From Gammaproteobacteria bacterium (GTDB taxonomy: Bacteria; Pseudomonadota; Gammaproteobacteria; GCF-002020875): a stretch of 14,057 bases of DNA. This document shows positions 1 through 7,136 of this stretch, piece after piece. Within the stretch, counting starts at the first letter, position 1. Each line of letters begins with the position of its first letter. Under the pieces are notes generated by a model. It did not search any database, was not told where the DNA came from, and was given only the letters and a program-made list of their open reading frames with translations. The translations under genes and the position numbers were made by a program. The DNA is taken from positions 1 to 14,057 of the forward strand of contig JABHIC010000239.1 in the NCBI GenBank assembly GCA_018671205.1, in the 5' to 3' direction.

Positions 1-942
1 CCGACGGCTACCCTGCATGCAGCAGCAGTGGGCGATACCACTATTGTTGCGCAGTTGGGAGATGACAGTGGTGCGGGCGCGGTAGATGGCACCAACACCA
101 GTGTAAGTCTGATTCGTGTCAATAATAACTCTGTCGGTTTTGCTGAGACCTACGATGCCGCTACAGCACGCAAGACACTGACGCTGAGTAGTGTCACCTT
201 CGCCTCTGGAGATACCTACGAGGTAACCATCACTGCACAGGATGTGAGTGGTAACAAGCAGACCTACGTACTCTCCGGTACGGTATCTGAGGTGATTGAC
301 ATACCTGATACACTTACTGTCTATTCTGGTCTGACTGGAACCATCACTCCAACTACGGGTAGTGCAGCCAGCTATGCATCAGCGGATGCAGCAGTTGCAA
401 CGGTTGATAGTGCAGGTGTTGTGACAGGTGTTGCAGCAGGTACGGTAACTGTCACAGCAACGGATGCGAGTGCTAACACTGACACCACAACGGTAACGGT
501 AATGGCTATTCCAGCTGCGGATGATCGTACAGTGGCGACCGCAGATGGTCTGGATACTGATGCAACTATCACCTCCAGTATCCGTAGTGGTACGGCGTAT
601 ACCTCAGACTTTGCATCTACGGATACCATCACCCTTGATGTGACAGTCAATGTAGATACCGCAGATGTGGGACAGCCTGGTGAGTTCTATCTGGTGGTTG
701 ATATGGGTGGTACTTGGATTCAGTCCGATGATACTGGAGCTTGGAGTCTCTATGATGGTATTGCTAATCTGCCAGCATTCCGCACGGAGACTGCGATGGA
801 TGCCTCTGAGACGGTTACGGTTTCAGGTACGGGTCTGTCTCCAGCTTCGTATAGCGCCTATGTTGGTTACTCCAACAAAAATGGTACTACTGCATCTGAG
901 CGTCTGATCTACGGTGATGCAATTAGCTTCACAGTACAGTAA
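1..942 (+). CDS. Secreted/surface protein with bacterial Ig-like (Big_2) domain, 5' partial
   Basis: The frame is open from the first base, so the N-terminus lies outside the window; the GTG at 28 is probably internal. The visible 313 residues are rich in Thr, Ser, Ala, Val, Gly and Asp, nearly free of Cys and Lys, and organised as beta-sandwich repeats. Residues about 99-167 form a Big_2-like domain: a predicted strand with IPDTLTVYSG, then the typical AAVATVDSAGVVTGVAAGTV stretch and an alternating TVTVTAT strand. The last 110 residues (from about TITLDVTVNV to SFTVQ) form another beta-rich module. There is no LPXTG motif, PEP-CTERM tail or membrane anchor at the C-terminus. By family knowledge such proteins are exported adhesins or surface-layer-like proteins; the exact role is not visible. 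A strong terminator follows 37 nt after the stop. Being an exported Ig-like protein is well supported; any adhesive function is inference. Confidence 0.8.
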   Translation, partial: PTATLHAAAVGDTTIVAQLGDDSGAGAVDGTNTSVSLIRVNNNSVGFAETYDAATARKTLTLSSVTFASGDTYEVTITAQDVSGNKQTYVLSGTVSEVIDIPDTLTVYSGLTGTITPTTGSAASYASADAAVATVDSAGVVTGVAAGTVTVTATDASANTDTTTVTVMAIPAADDRTVATADGLDTDATITSSIRSGTAYTSDFASTDTITLDVTVNVDTADVGQPGEFYLVVDMGGTWIQSDDTGAWSLYDGIANLPAFRTETAMDASETVTVSGTGLSPASYSAYVGYSNKNGTTASERLIYGDAISFTVQ

Positions 943-979
943 GAAGAGTGGTTGTAGATAGAGGCTAGTCCTCAAAATG

Positions 980-1014
980 GCGTCCCTGGTTATTAACCAG
1001 GGGCGCTTTTTTTT
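980..1014 (+). terminator. Rho-independent terminator after the Ig-like gene
   Basis: An 11-bp stem pairs 980-990 (gcgtccctggt) with 996-1006 (accaggggcgc) around a 5-nt loop (tatta), with one G-T wobble, followed at once by eight T residues (1007-1014). This is a textbook intrinsic terminator for the upstream gene. The T tract ends only 18 nt before the ATG of the next gene, leaving no room for a promoter between them. Confidence 0.93.
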
Positions 1015-1032
1015 GTTTGTAGAGAGAAAAGA

Positions 1033-1812
1033 ATGATAATAGTAAGAACCTTTCAAAGCCGGTTTGGCATGATTGTAGTGGCCTCACTTCTTTCCCTATC
1101 GGGCTCAGCCGAGGAATTTACCCTGTTTGATGAGGGTAGAGGGGTAGAGAAGGAGCCTAAAAGAGAAGTTATTCAGGTGGTTACGAAACCGCAAAGAAAA
1201 AATATTGCAATAAAGAATCAGAAAAATTTTAGATTAAGAGGTACCAGTCGAATGGGCTCAAGGTATACGGCCATACTGGAAGATAGCAAGGGAAAAGAGC
1301 ATAGAATCCAGTGGGTCAAGGGGGATGAGCCAGAGATTCCAGAGAACAGTGGATACCGTTTGATGCAGGTCTCCCCACGTTCAGTGCTGCTTCACTATCC
1401 TGACGATAATCGCTGTCAGGGGGATTTGCCAGAATATGGGATGAAATGTCTGCAAAAGGGTGCAGTTGCCAAGGTGACACTACTGCGTAAACGTGCCATT
1501 GCAGGGCCGAAACCCACCCAGAAAAACAAGAGCAAGCAGGTTAGCAAACAGAAGGGGCTCGGAAAAAGTAAAGAGGTAAATAATAAGAAGAAAGTGAAAT
1601 CGTCAGACCCTTTCAAGGCATTGCTTGAGCAGAAACGTAAGAAAATGACACCACAAGAGGTGTCGCGTGCGGCTGAGCAGAAGAAGAAATATCAGGCGTC
1701 GAAAAAAATGTATCAAAAAACTAAGAAGAGAACTATACCGGATGATCAGGTTCCTGCTGGAAAAAGGGTGGTGAAGACCCCATTTGGTGATGTACTGGTC
1801 GATATCAAATAG
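1033..1812 (+). CDS. Exported lysine-rich protein of unknown function (faint PilP/GspC-like core)
   Basis: 259 residues. The ATG at 1033 follows a purine-rich AGAGAGAAAAG stretch and gives a Sec signal peptide: basic n-region (R5, R10), hydrophobic core about 11-22 and a likely signal peptidase I site after SGSA26. Residues about 64-122 have a pattern of short strands (FRLRGTSRMGSRYTAILEDS, then IQWVKGDE, GYRLMQVSPRSVLL) resembling the beta domain of PilP/GspC-type secretion proteins, in which a periplasmic segment ends in 'GY.l..i....V.L'. This likeness is weak and judged by eye. C128 and C139 could form a disulfide. Residues about 150-235 are extremely Lys-rich and probably disordered or helical. 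A short hydrophobic tail (FGDVLVDIK) ends the protein. It lies 33 nt upstream of the protease gene. Periplasmic location is likely; function is not recognised. Confidence 0.75.
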   Translation: MIIVRTFQSRFGMIVVASLLSLSGSAEEFTLFDEGRGVEKEPKREVIQVVTKPQRKNIAIKNQKNFRLRGTSRMGSRYTAILEDSKGKEHRIQWVKGDEPEIPENSGYRLMQVSPRSVLLHYPDDNRCQGDLPEYGMKCLQKGAVAKVTLLRKRAIAGPKPTQKNKSKQVSKQKGLGKSKEVNNKKKVKSSDPFKALLEQKRKKMTPQEVSRAAEQKKKYQASKKMYQKTKKRTIPDDQVPAGKRVVKTPFGDVLVDIK

Positions 1813-1823
1813 AGGCTGGCAGC

Positions 1824-1859
1824 ATGAAAAATTCCCGTATGGAGAGTGCACATCAATGA
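1824..1859 (+). other. 11-codon ORF with good Shine-Dalgarno, out of frame with the protease gene
   Basis: ATG at 1824 lies 8 nt after a GAGG motif (1812-1815) and encodes MKNSRMESAHQ before TGA at 1857. The protease reading frame is one base later and has only a GTG (1846) with GGAGA directly against it as a start. This mini-ORF may be a leader that couples translation to the protease, or the true protease start separated from its frame by an indel. The sequence alone cannot decide. Confidence 0.35.
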
Positions 1860-4191
1860 GAATTTTCTCCGCTTGGTAAAGGTGCGTCATCTAAACAGAG
1901 GGTTATGGCTGTTGATGTCGATAAACCATAGCATGAGCTGTGTTGCCTCGGAAGTAGAAAGCCCGGCGACCTATTGGTATGAGGGAGGGCAGCAGCAGCC
2001 ACTGACCATCCATCCATTTCATGCAGAGCCAGATCGTCAGCCCCTTGTCTATACACAGGGGCAATTCAGAAAGGGTTCCAATAAGTTTTTGATCTGCTTG
2101 CCTCAACAGTGGGATGAAACTCGTACCCAACAGTTTGAAGAAAAAAACAGCCTGAACCCGACCCATATTTTTGAAACCAAAAAAGAGAGGATTTACCAGC
2201 TGGAAGGGTGGCATGAGGCCATTCTCAGAGCAAACCAGCTATTCGAGAGCAATGATCTGCTCTGTGCGGCCCCCCTCTGGCAACAGGTTATGGAAGTAAA
2301 GAGTGACCCACTCTATAGCCAGCAGTGGAATCTTGAAGATAGTAGTCTGACCAGGAATATAGCGAGCAATGATATTGATATCCAGACCCTATGGGGGAGG
2401 TGGAGTGGTGCAGGGAGTGTGATTGGTATTGTGGATGATGGTATGGAGATCACCCATGAAGACCTTGAGGGTAATGTCATTGCTGCACTCAGTAGAGATT
2501 ATGTAGATGAAGATAGTGATCCAACAGCCGGAGCACACGGAACCATGGTTGCTGGCCTGGCGGCCGCAGAAGGTTTTAATGGGATTGGGATACGGGGAGT
2601 TGCACCTGCTGCGGGTCTGGTTGGTTACCGTCTCATTGCACCGGGCAGTAACTTGGTGGATGAGGCAGACCTGTTACTGCTGTTGGATGATGCCATTCGA
2701 GAGGAGGTGGATGTACTCAATAACAGTTGGGGGCCGGTCGATGACTACAGTGGGGCATTTGAGCGCCCCACTCAGCAGGTTATCAATGAGCTGAATCGAT
2801 ATGTACAGGAGGGGCGAGCGGGAAAGGGGGGGATAGTGATCTGGGCCGGAGGGAATGGTGGCACAGAGAGTGATGCCTCCAATCTGGACGGTTACTCCAA
2901 TCAGCGTGTGGTGATCAGCGTTACTGCTACCGATGAACAGGGTAGAGCTCCAACTTATAGCGAACGGGGCAGTAATATACTGATTTCTGCCCCTGGAGGT
3001 GATACGCAAGGTCTGATATCAACTGATCGATCAGGAAGTCTCGGCTATAGTTCGGATGACTATTCAGCTGGTGCGGTAGGAACCTCCGTGGCGGCTCCCC
3101 AAGTGGCAGGTCTGGTAGGATTGTTGCTAGAGGTAGATCCTGAGTTGGGGTGGCGAGACATCCGCTCGTTGCTCGCACTCTCTGCCGATCAGGTAGACCC
3201 GGATCATGAGCTCTGGGGACAAAACCGGGCGGGACACTGGGTGAGTGAACGCTATGGTTTTGGACAGATTAATGCACGACGTACCGTTAGCCTTGCGGAG
3301 CAGTGGAGTGGGGTGGCTACGGAAGTGACAACGCAACTATATACAAGCAGCCCAAATCTGGAAATTCCGGATGATGATGAGGTGGGGGTAATGGACTCAG
3401 TGATGGTAACGGAGTCTATACGTGTGGAGAGTGTGGCGGTAACCGTTAATATTCCGGATCATACCTATTGGGGAGATTTGGGGATGTGGCTGACCTCGCC
3501 ATTAGGCACAACCGTGGAACTGGTGCACCCGGTCTATGCAGATACCTACTCCCCGATGATGGGTGGTTATCACCACTGGACAATGGGAGATGTACTCCAT
3601 TTTGGCGAAAATAGCGAGGGAGACTGGCAGTTGCAGGTTGTGGATCTAGGGCCTGAGGATGAGGGGCGACTGGAGTCGTGGAGCCTGGAAATATTTGGCA
3701 CAGAGATCCCTGTTGAACCGGAACAGATGGGAGTCGGTTGCGAAATGGTGAACCAGGCCGGGCAGTCCACTGAAAATCGATCAGGGCTACGGATAGTGGG
3801 AAGCCACAGCGGTGCCCCTTACCAGCAGAGTAGCCAGAGTGGTAAAACTGTCGAGGATTACTCACTACTGTTGACTGCGCCGTCGCTGAGCAGCGACGAA
3901 GAGCTGCTGGCTACCGCAAAGTGGATCATCCCCGGAGAGCGCTCAAGGGAGAGTGTATGGTTTCAATATAGGAGCGAGGGGTGGGTACCGTGGAGTGGAG
4001 TATTGGAGTCATTGAATGGATTTGAGTCTGAGAAAGTGCGGCAGGGTGGGGTGGCAGAGCTCTATCGTGGGCAGCTAGAGGCAGGGCAGTACCAGATCTA
4101 TTCCGGTATTCGAAAAAGTGGAGAACCGGGCACCACCACGATTGAATATTGTTCACAACCTATTGAGTGGGATATAGAAACATTGGAATAA
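1846..4191 (+). CDS. Kexin/subtilisin-like S8 serine protease with P (Homo B) domain
   Basis: 781 residues from the GTG at 1846. The S8 domain carries the full catalytic set: Asp197 in IVDDGMEITHEDL, His231 in GAHGTMVAG, oxyanion Asn337 in WAGGNGG and nucleophile Ser414 in GTSVAAPQVAG. The spellings VDDG, SWGP (about 294-297) and GGNGG match the proprotein convertase (Kex2/furin) branch rather than classical subtilisin. Residues about 505-620 form a P/Homo B domain (IPDHTYWGDL, then WLTSPLGTTVEL, GDWQLQVVD and LESWSLEIFGT), which in this family stabilises the catalytic domain. The final 160 residues, with two Cys, are unassigned. The N-terminal 115 residues are probably a prosegment. A hydrophobic run GLWLLMSI suggests export, but the signal peptide is short and the start is uncertain (see the ORF at 1824). 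It probably acts in the periplasm or extracellularly; the substrate is unknown. Confidence 0.9.
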   Translation: MHINENFLRLVKVRHLNRGLWLLMSINHSMSCVASEVESPATYWYEGGQQQPLTIHPFHAEPDRQPLVYTQGQFRKGSNKFLICLPQQWDETRTQQFEEKNSLNPTHIFETKKERIYQLEGWHEAILRANQLFESNDLLCAAPLWQQVMEVKSDPLYSQQWNLEDSSLTRNIASNDIDIQTLWGRWSGAGSVIGIVDDGMEITHEDLEGNVIAALSRDYVDEDSDPTAGAHGTMVAGLAAAEGFNGIGIRGVAPAAGLVGYRLIAPGSNLVDEADLLLLLDDAIREEVDVLNNSWGPVDDYSGAFERPTQQVINELNRYVQEGRAGKGGIVIWAGGNGGTESDASNLDGYSNQRVVISVTATDEQGRAPTYSERGSNILISAPGGDTQGLISTDRSGSLGYSSDDYSAGAVGTSVAAPQVAGLVGLLLEVDPELGWRDIRSLLALSADQVDPDHELWGQNRAGHWVSERYGFGQINARRTVSLAEQWSGVATEVTTQLYTSSPNLEIPDDDEVGVMDSVMVTESIRVESVAVTVNIPDHTYWGDLGMWLTSPLGTTVELVHPVYADTYSPMMGGYHHWTMGDVLHFGENSEGDWQLQVVDLGPEDEGRLESWSLEIFGTEIPVEPEQMGVGCEMVNQAGQSTENRSGLRIVGSHSGAPYQQSSQSGKTVEDYSLLLTAPSLSSDEELLATAKWIIPGERSRESVWFQYRSEGWVPWSGVLESLNGFESEKVRQGGVAELYRGQLEAGQYQIYSGIRKSGEPGTTTIEYCSQPIEWDIETLE

Positions 4192-4218
4192 TCTCCAATA
4201 ACAGAAAGTTTCTGGAAA

Positions 4219-5469
4219 ATGAGTGAAGCACTAAAAACTGACAAATTGATCCCCCTTCACAGCATAGGAGAGTTGATTCGTTCCCTATTGGAACGGATGA
4301 CCAGAATTCCTCCTCTGCTGGTGGTGGTGAGCTACCTCTTTTTCGCGCTGGTGCTCGAATTTGCGGTTGATAACCTCTATCGCCACTATATCTACTCTGT
4401 TTTTATTGCACTGAGCGCCATCTTTGTGACCTGGGTATTGGGAGGGCGTAGAGCGGCCCTCTGGATGACCTTCTTTAACCTACTCATTGTCCTGCTATTT
4501 TCCAGACTGATATGGGATTTGGAGAGAGTTGGAGCTGGGGGAATCTACTATGGGCGCTCTTTTCAACTGATGTATCTGGGGGCGGCAGTGCTACTGCTAC
4601 TGCTACTCTTCGTCCGCTCACCGGCTGATGTGCGGGGGGAACGTCAGCGTCAGACGATTGAACAGGAGAAGGAGAGACGTAAAGATCTGGAATATGTGGT
4701 GGCGAGCAGCAAAATGAGAGGCGATATCATGTTTGAGGCCAACCAGGTGAAGGATGAGCTACTCCTTCTGGAGGGGAGTTGGCGAGCCAACCTGCATGAT
4801 CTCACCAACGAGCTGGGCCCACAAAAAGAGGATCAGATCTATTATCAGACCATCCGACCCTTTGAGGAAGAGATTCTTCGTCGTCTACGCCTGCTGGAAG
4901 AGCGGCTCAGTTACCGGGTAGAGCGATATCAGCTGAATGAACTGTACCGAGAGATGATGCCTCAGCTAGAACAGTTGGCCGCAGTGATGCAGCCACCCGG
5001 TGCGATGACCATCCGTGACCAGGGATGGAGTGATTCAGCAGTGAGAATAGAGGTTGAGCGCCACAAGCTCTGGGATATAATAGGTAATATTCTACAGAAT
5101 GGGCGGACCGCAGTGGACTGGATGCGCCTGCAGCGACTGCGCTCAGCGGATCCGAAACCGTGGAGACCCGCAATAACAGTGGTTTTTGGGGTAGAGCAAC
5201 AGCGCGCATGGATTCGGATCAACGATAATGGTGGTGGAATAGATGCAGAAATTTTGCCACGTCTATATAGAGAGCCCGTATTATCCAAAAAACGGTCGGG
5301 TGAACAGACCGGAGAAGGGACGCTTTTCGTGAAATTCTTTGCACAGCAGATGGAGATTGAGGTTAATGTGGACAATGCAGACAGTGGCGATGGAAAAGGT
5401 CTGCAAGTGACCCTCTGGATACAGGGCAGTAGAGAAGGGATGCAAGAGGCAGAGGCCGACAATGGTTAA
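4219..5469 (+). CDS. Membrane sensor histidine kinase (four TM segments)
   Basis: 416 residues; ATG at 4219 follows TCTGGAAA with proper spacing. Four hydrophobic segments lie at about 31-50, 58-75, 81-98 and 115-132, with short connecting loops and no sizeable periplasmic domain. A charged helical linker (136-185) leads to a probable phosphoacceptor H193 in LHDLTNEL and a dimerisation helix rich in Glu, Arg and Leu. The ATPase region is recognisable: N-box GNILQNGRTA (N290, N294), G1 box DNGGGI (D336) and a G2-like TGEGTLFVKFFA. The G2 glycines are fewer than in the usual GLGL form, and the H-box is not of the commonest HE/HP type. The gene overlaps the response regulator by 8 nt, so the two are surely co-translated partners. 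The signal it senses is unknown; the lack of an extracytoplasmic domain suggests membrane or cytoplasmic sensing. Confidence 0.83.
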   Translation: MSEALKTDKLIPLHSIGELIRSLLERMTRIPPLLVVVSYLFFALVLEFAVDNLYRHYIYSVFIALSAIFVTWVLGGRRAALWMTFFNLLIVLLFSRLIWDLERVGAGGIYYGRSFQLMYLGAAVLLLLLLFVRSPADVRGERQRQTIEQEKERRKDLEYVVASSKMRGDIMFEANQVKDELLLLEGSWRANLHDLTNELGPQKEDQIYYQTIRPFEEEILRRLRLLEERLSYRVERYQLNELYREMMPQLEQLAAVMQPPGAMTIRDQGWSDSAVRIEVERHKLWDIIGNILQNGRTAVDWMRLQRLRSADPKPWRPAITVVFGVEQQRAWIRINDNGGGIDAEILPRLYREPVLSKKRSGEQTGEGTLFVKFFAQQMEIEVNVDNADSGDGKGLQVTLWIQGSREGMQEAEADNG

Positions 5470-6322
5470 ATTTGTGGTTGCAATTGTCGAGGATGACCCG
5501 CGGCTGCACGAACTTCTGGAAAAAATCCTGAGAGAAGAGGGGATTAGTGCAGAAATTGAGCACTATTATGACCCCGTCTCCTTTGTTGAGGCGCTCTCCT
5601 CCCGCCAGAGTCGAGTGGAGTTGGCCCTGCTGGATGTCCACTTCAAAGGGGCAGGGTTGACCGGAGTAGAGGCACTCCCCTTTATTCGGGAGCAGCGTTC
5701 AGATCTCCCCATTATCCTGCTGACCGGAATGGAGGGGGAGGCGATTGATGCCGCTCAGGACTATGAGTGTGTCTACTACATCCCCAAACCGATAGAGCCA
5801 GCGCAGCTGGTGAGAATGGTACGCTACTACCACGGGCTGGGAGAGAAGTGTGGAGAGCGGATCGATGAGAAAGATAGAGCCTTACGTGAATACCAGGAGC
5901 TGATTGGACTGCTGGAGGAGGAGATGGCCGCCATTCAGTATCAGCCGGTAGTGAGCACAGGAACGGAAGGGAGAGCGGTAGAGCGGGTAGTAGAGATGCT
6001 GCAGGGGCTACTGAACAGTTTTCAGCTGCGAGATAGCTTTGACAGCGACCTGCAACAGCTCTACCAGCACGATTTTCAGGTCTTCAGAAAAGTGGTAGAG
6101 TCAGTGCTACAGCTGGATCGGGGGGAGAGCGTCCCCGGGCAGGATATCCATAAAGTCAAAGGTGCAGTGGACGTCTTCCGGGTACGAGTCTCTCATAAGA
6201 TACGACTCTATTTCTATCGCCCGGAACGGGGAGAGCGCCACCTGTTGCGGGTCGATATTCACCACGACACCAAAGGGATGGACCGCTGGTTACGGGTCAA
6301 CCGCTCATCCTATGCCGCATAA
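5462..6322 (+). CDS. Response regulator with C-terminal RelE/ParE-like domain
   Basis: 286 residues. Residues 1-125 are a complete receiver domain: acidic pocket E10-D11-D12, phosphoacceptor D58 in LALLDVHF, T88 in ILLTGME and K109 in YIPKPIE. A helical linker (about 128-190) follows. Instead of a DNA-binding helix-turn-helix or cyclase output, residues about 192-278 read like the RelE/ParE superfamily: helical FQVFRKVVESVLQL, then HKVKGAVDVFRVRVSHKIRLYFYR, then HLLRVDIHHDTKG and DRWL. That matches the family's 'HKLkg...yRvRv...yRliy......lLl.v.hHd' pattern. This assignment is by motif reading, not a profile search. In stand-alone form such domains are ribosome-dependent mRNA interferases or gyrase inhibitors; here the domain may bind RNA or protein without toxicity. 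The gene overlaps the kinase upstream (8 nt) and the exporter permease downstream (11 nt), tying it to glycan export. Confidence 0.85.
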   Translation: MVKFVVAIVEDDPRLHELLEKILREEGISAEIEHYYDPVSFVEALSSRQSRVELALLDVHFKGAGLTGVEALPFIREQRSDLPIILLTGMEGEAIDAAQDYECVYYIPKPIEPAQLVRMVRYYHGLGEKCGERIDEKDRALREYQELIGLLEEEMAAIQYQPVVSTGTEGRAVERVVEMLQGLLNSFQLRDSFDSDLQQLYQHDFQVFRKVVESVLQLDRGESVPGQDIHKVKGAVDVFRVRVSHKIRLYFYRPERGERHLLRVDIHHDTKGMDRWLRVNRSSYAA

Positions 6323-7136
6323 TAGAAGACCACTCCTTATTCGAGCGGCCTCCGGCTGGAAAGCCGGGCTATTAGAGCCCTATCGGCTACTGCTTGGCCA
6401 TCGTCAGCTACTGGTGACACTGATCAGAAGAGATCTGGTCAATCGTACCTCAGGCACAGCACTCGGAGCCGTCTGGGTACTGCTGCAACCCGCGCTACAA
6501 GTTGTCGCCTTCTGGTTCCTGCTGGATGTGATACTCCAGGTTCGCTTTCCGGGAATCATCTCTTTTAAAGACTATTTTTTGGTGGGAATGATCCCCTGGA
6601 TCATGATCTCAGAGGTATTGGGGCAGAGTGTCAATGTGCTCCCGACCTATCGCCCCCTCTATGAACGTTCCCGTTTTCCCGTTTCATTGATACCACTGGT
6701 GCCGATTGTGATCGCATTACTGATTTATGGCATTGTCTTCATGATTACTGCGGTCATATTAAATGGTTTCGGTGCAGCCATTCCAGCGTTGATCACCATT
6801 CTCCTCATCGCGGTCTGGCTGATCCCCATCGCCTATCTGCTCTCCGTCATTGGGCTCTTTATCAAGGATATTAACAGTGCAATGCCCTTCATATTGACGA
6901 TGTCACTCTACCTGACCCCGATCCTCTACATGCCAGAGATGATACCGGAAGCACTGCGCGGGTTACTGGTGCTGAACCCATTTGCTGACCTGCTGAGCAT
7001 GGTCCATTGGGCCGTACAGGGGATGGAGATCACAACAGGTAATGTACTAAGACCACTGCTATTATGGATGTTACTACTCCTACCCGGCTGGGTACTGTTT
7101 CGTCGAGCAGAACCTCATATGCGTGAGGTCTCCTGA
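6312..7136 (+). CDS. wzm: ABC-2 polysaccharide export permease (Wzm type)
   Basis: 274 residues from the ATG at 6312, which lies in the last codons of the response regulator (11-nt overlap). The frame stays open further upstream, but that extension would only cover the previous gene, and the family length (about 260-280) fits this start. The N-terminus has the cytoplasmic RLLLGHRQLLVTLIRRDLVNR amphipathic stretch and the 'GALWVLLQP'-like motif (GAVWVLLQPALQ) typical of Wzm/KpsM/TagG proteins. About six hydrophobic segments follow, then the 'YLTPILYMPEMIPE' and 'LNPFADLLSMVHWAVQG' signatures of this family near the end. It forms the membrane channel that, with Wzt, carries undecaprenyl-linked polysaccharide from cytoplasm to periplasm. 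The stop codon overlaps the start of wzt (TGATG). Confidence 0.93.
   Translation: MPHNRRPLLIRAASGWKAGLLEPYRLLLGHRQLLVTLIRRDLVNRTSGTALGAVWVLLQPALQVVAFWFLLDVILQVRFPGIISFKDYFLVGMIPWIMISEVLGQSVNVLPTYRPLYERSRFPVSLIPLVPIVIALLIYGIVFMITAVILNGFGAAIPALITILLIAVWLIPIAYLLSVIGLFIKDINSAMPFILTMSLYLTPILYMPEMIPEALRGLLVLNPFADLLSMVHWAVQGMEITTGNVLRPLLLWMLLLLPGWVLFRRAEPHMREVS

Noticed and set aside
361..520. Repeated ACGGTAAC-like and GCAGCAG-like words suggesting a DNA repeat
   Set aside because: They follow from the Thr-Val-Thr-Val and Ala-rich coding of the Ig-like domain; no regular array or spacing exists.
3446..3865. 139-aa open frame on the minus strand
   Set aside because: Antisense to the P domain of the protease; the composition is Pro/Ser/Arg-rich and shows no recognisable motif.
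4962..5462. 166-aa open frame on the minus strand
   Set aside because: It lies entirely within the histidine kinase gene, whose motifs are clear, and its translation is rich in Ser, Cys, Arg and Pro without any domain pattern.
6162..6311. Upstream in-frame extension of the permease
   Set aside because: It would overlap the response regulator by 161 nt and adds 50 residues without hydrophobic or family features; the ATG at 6312 gives the normal Wzm length.
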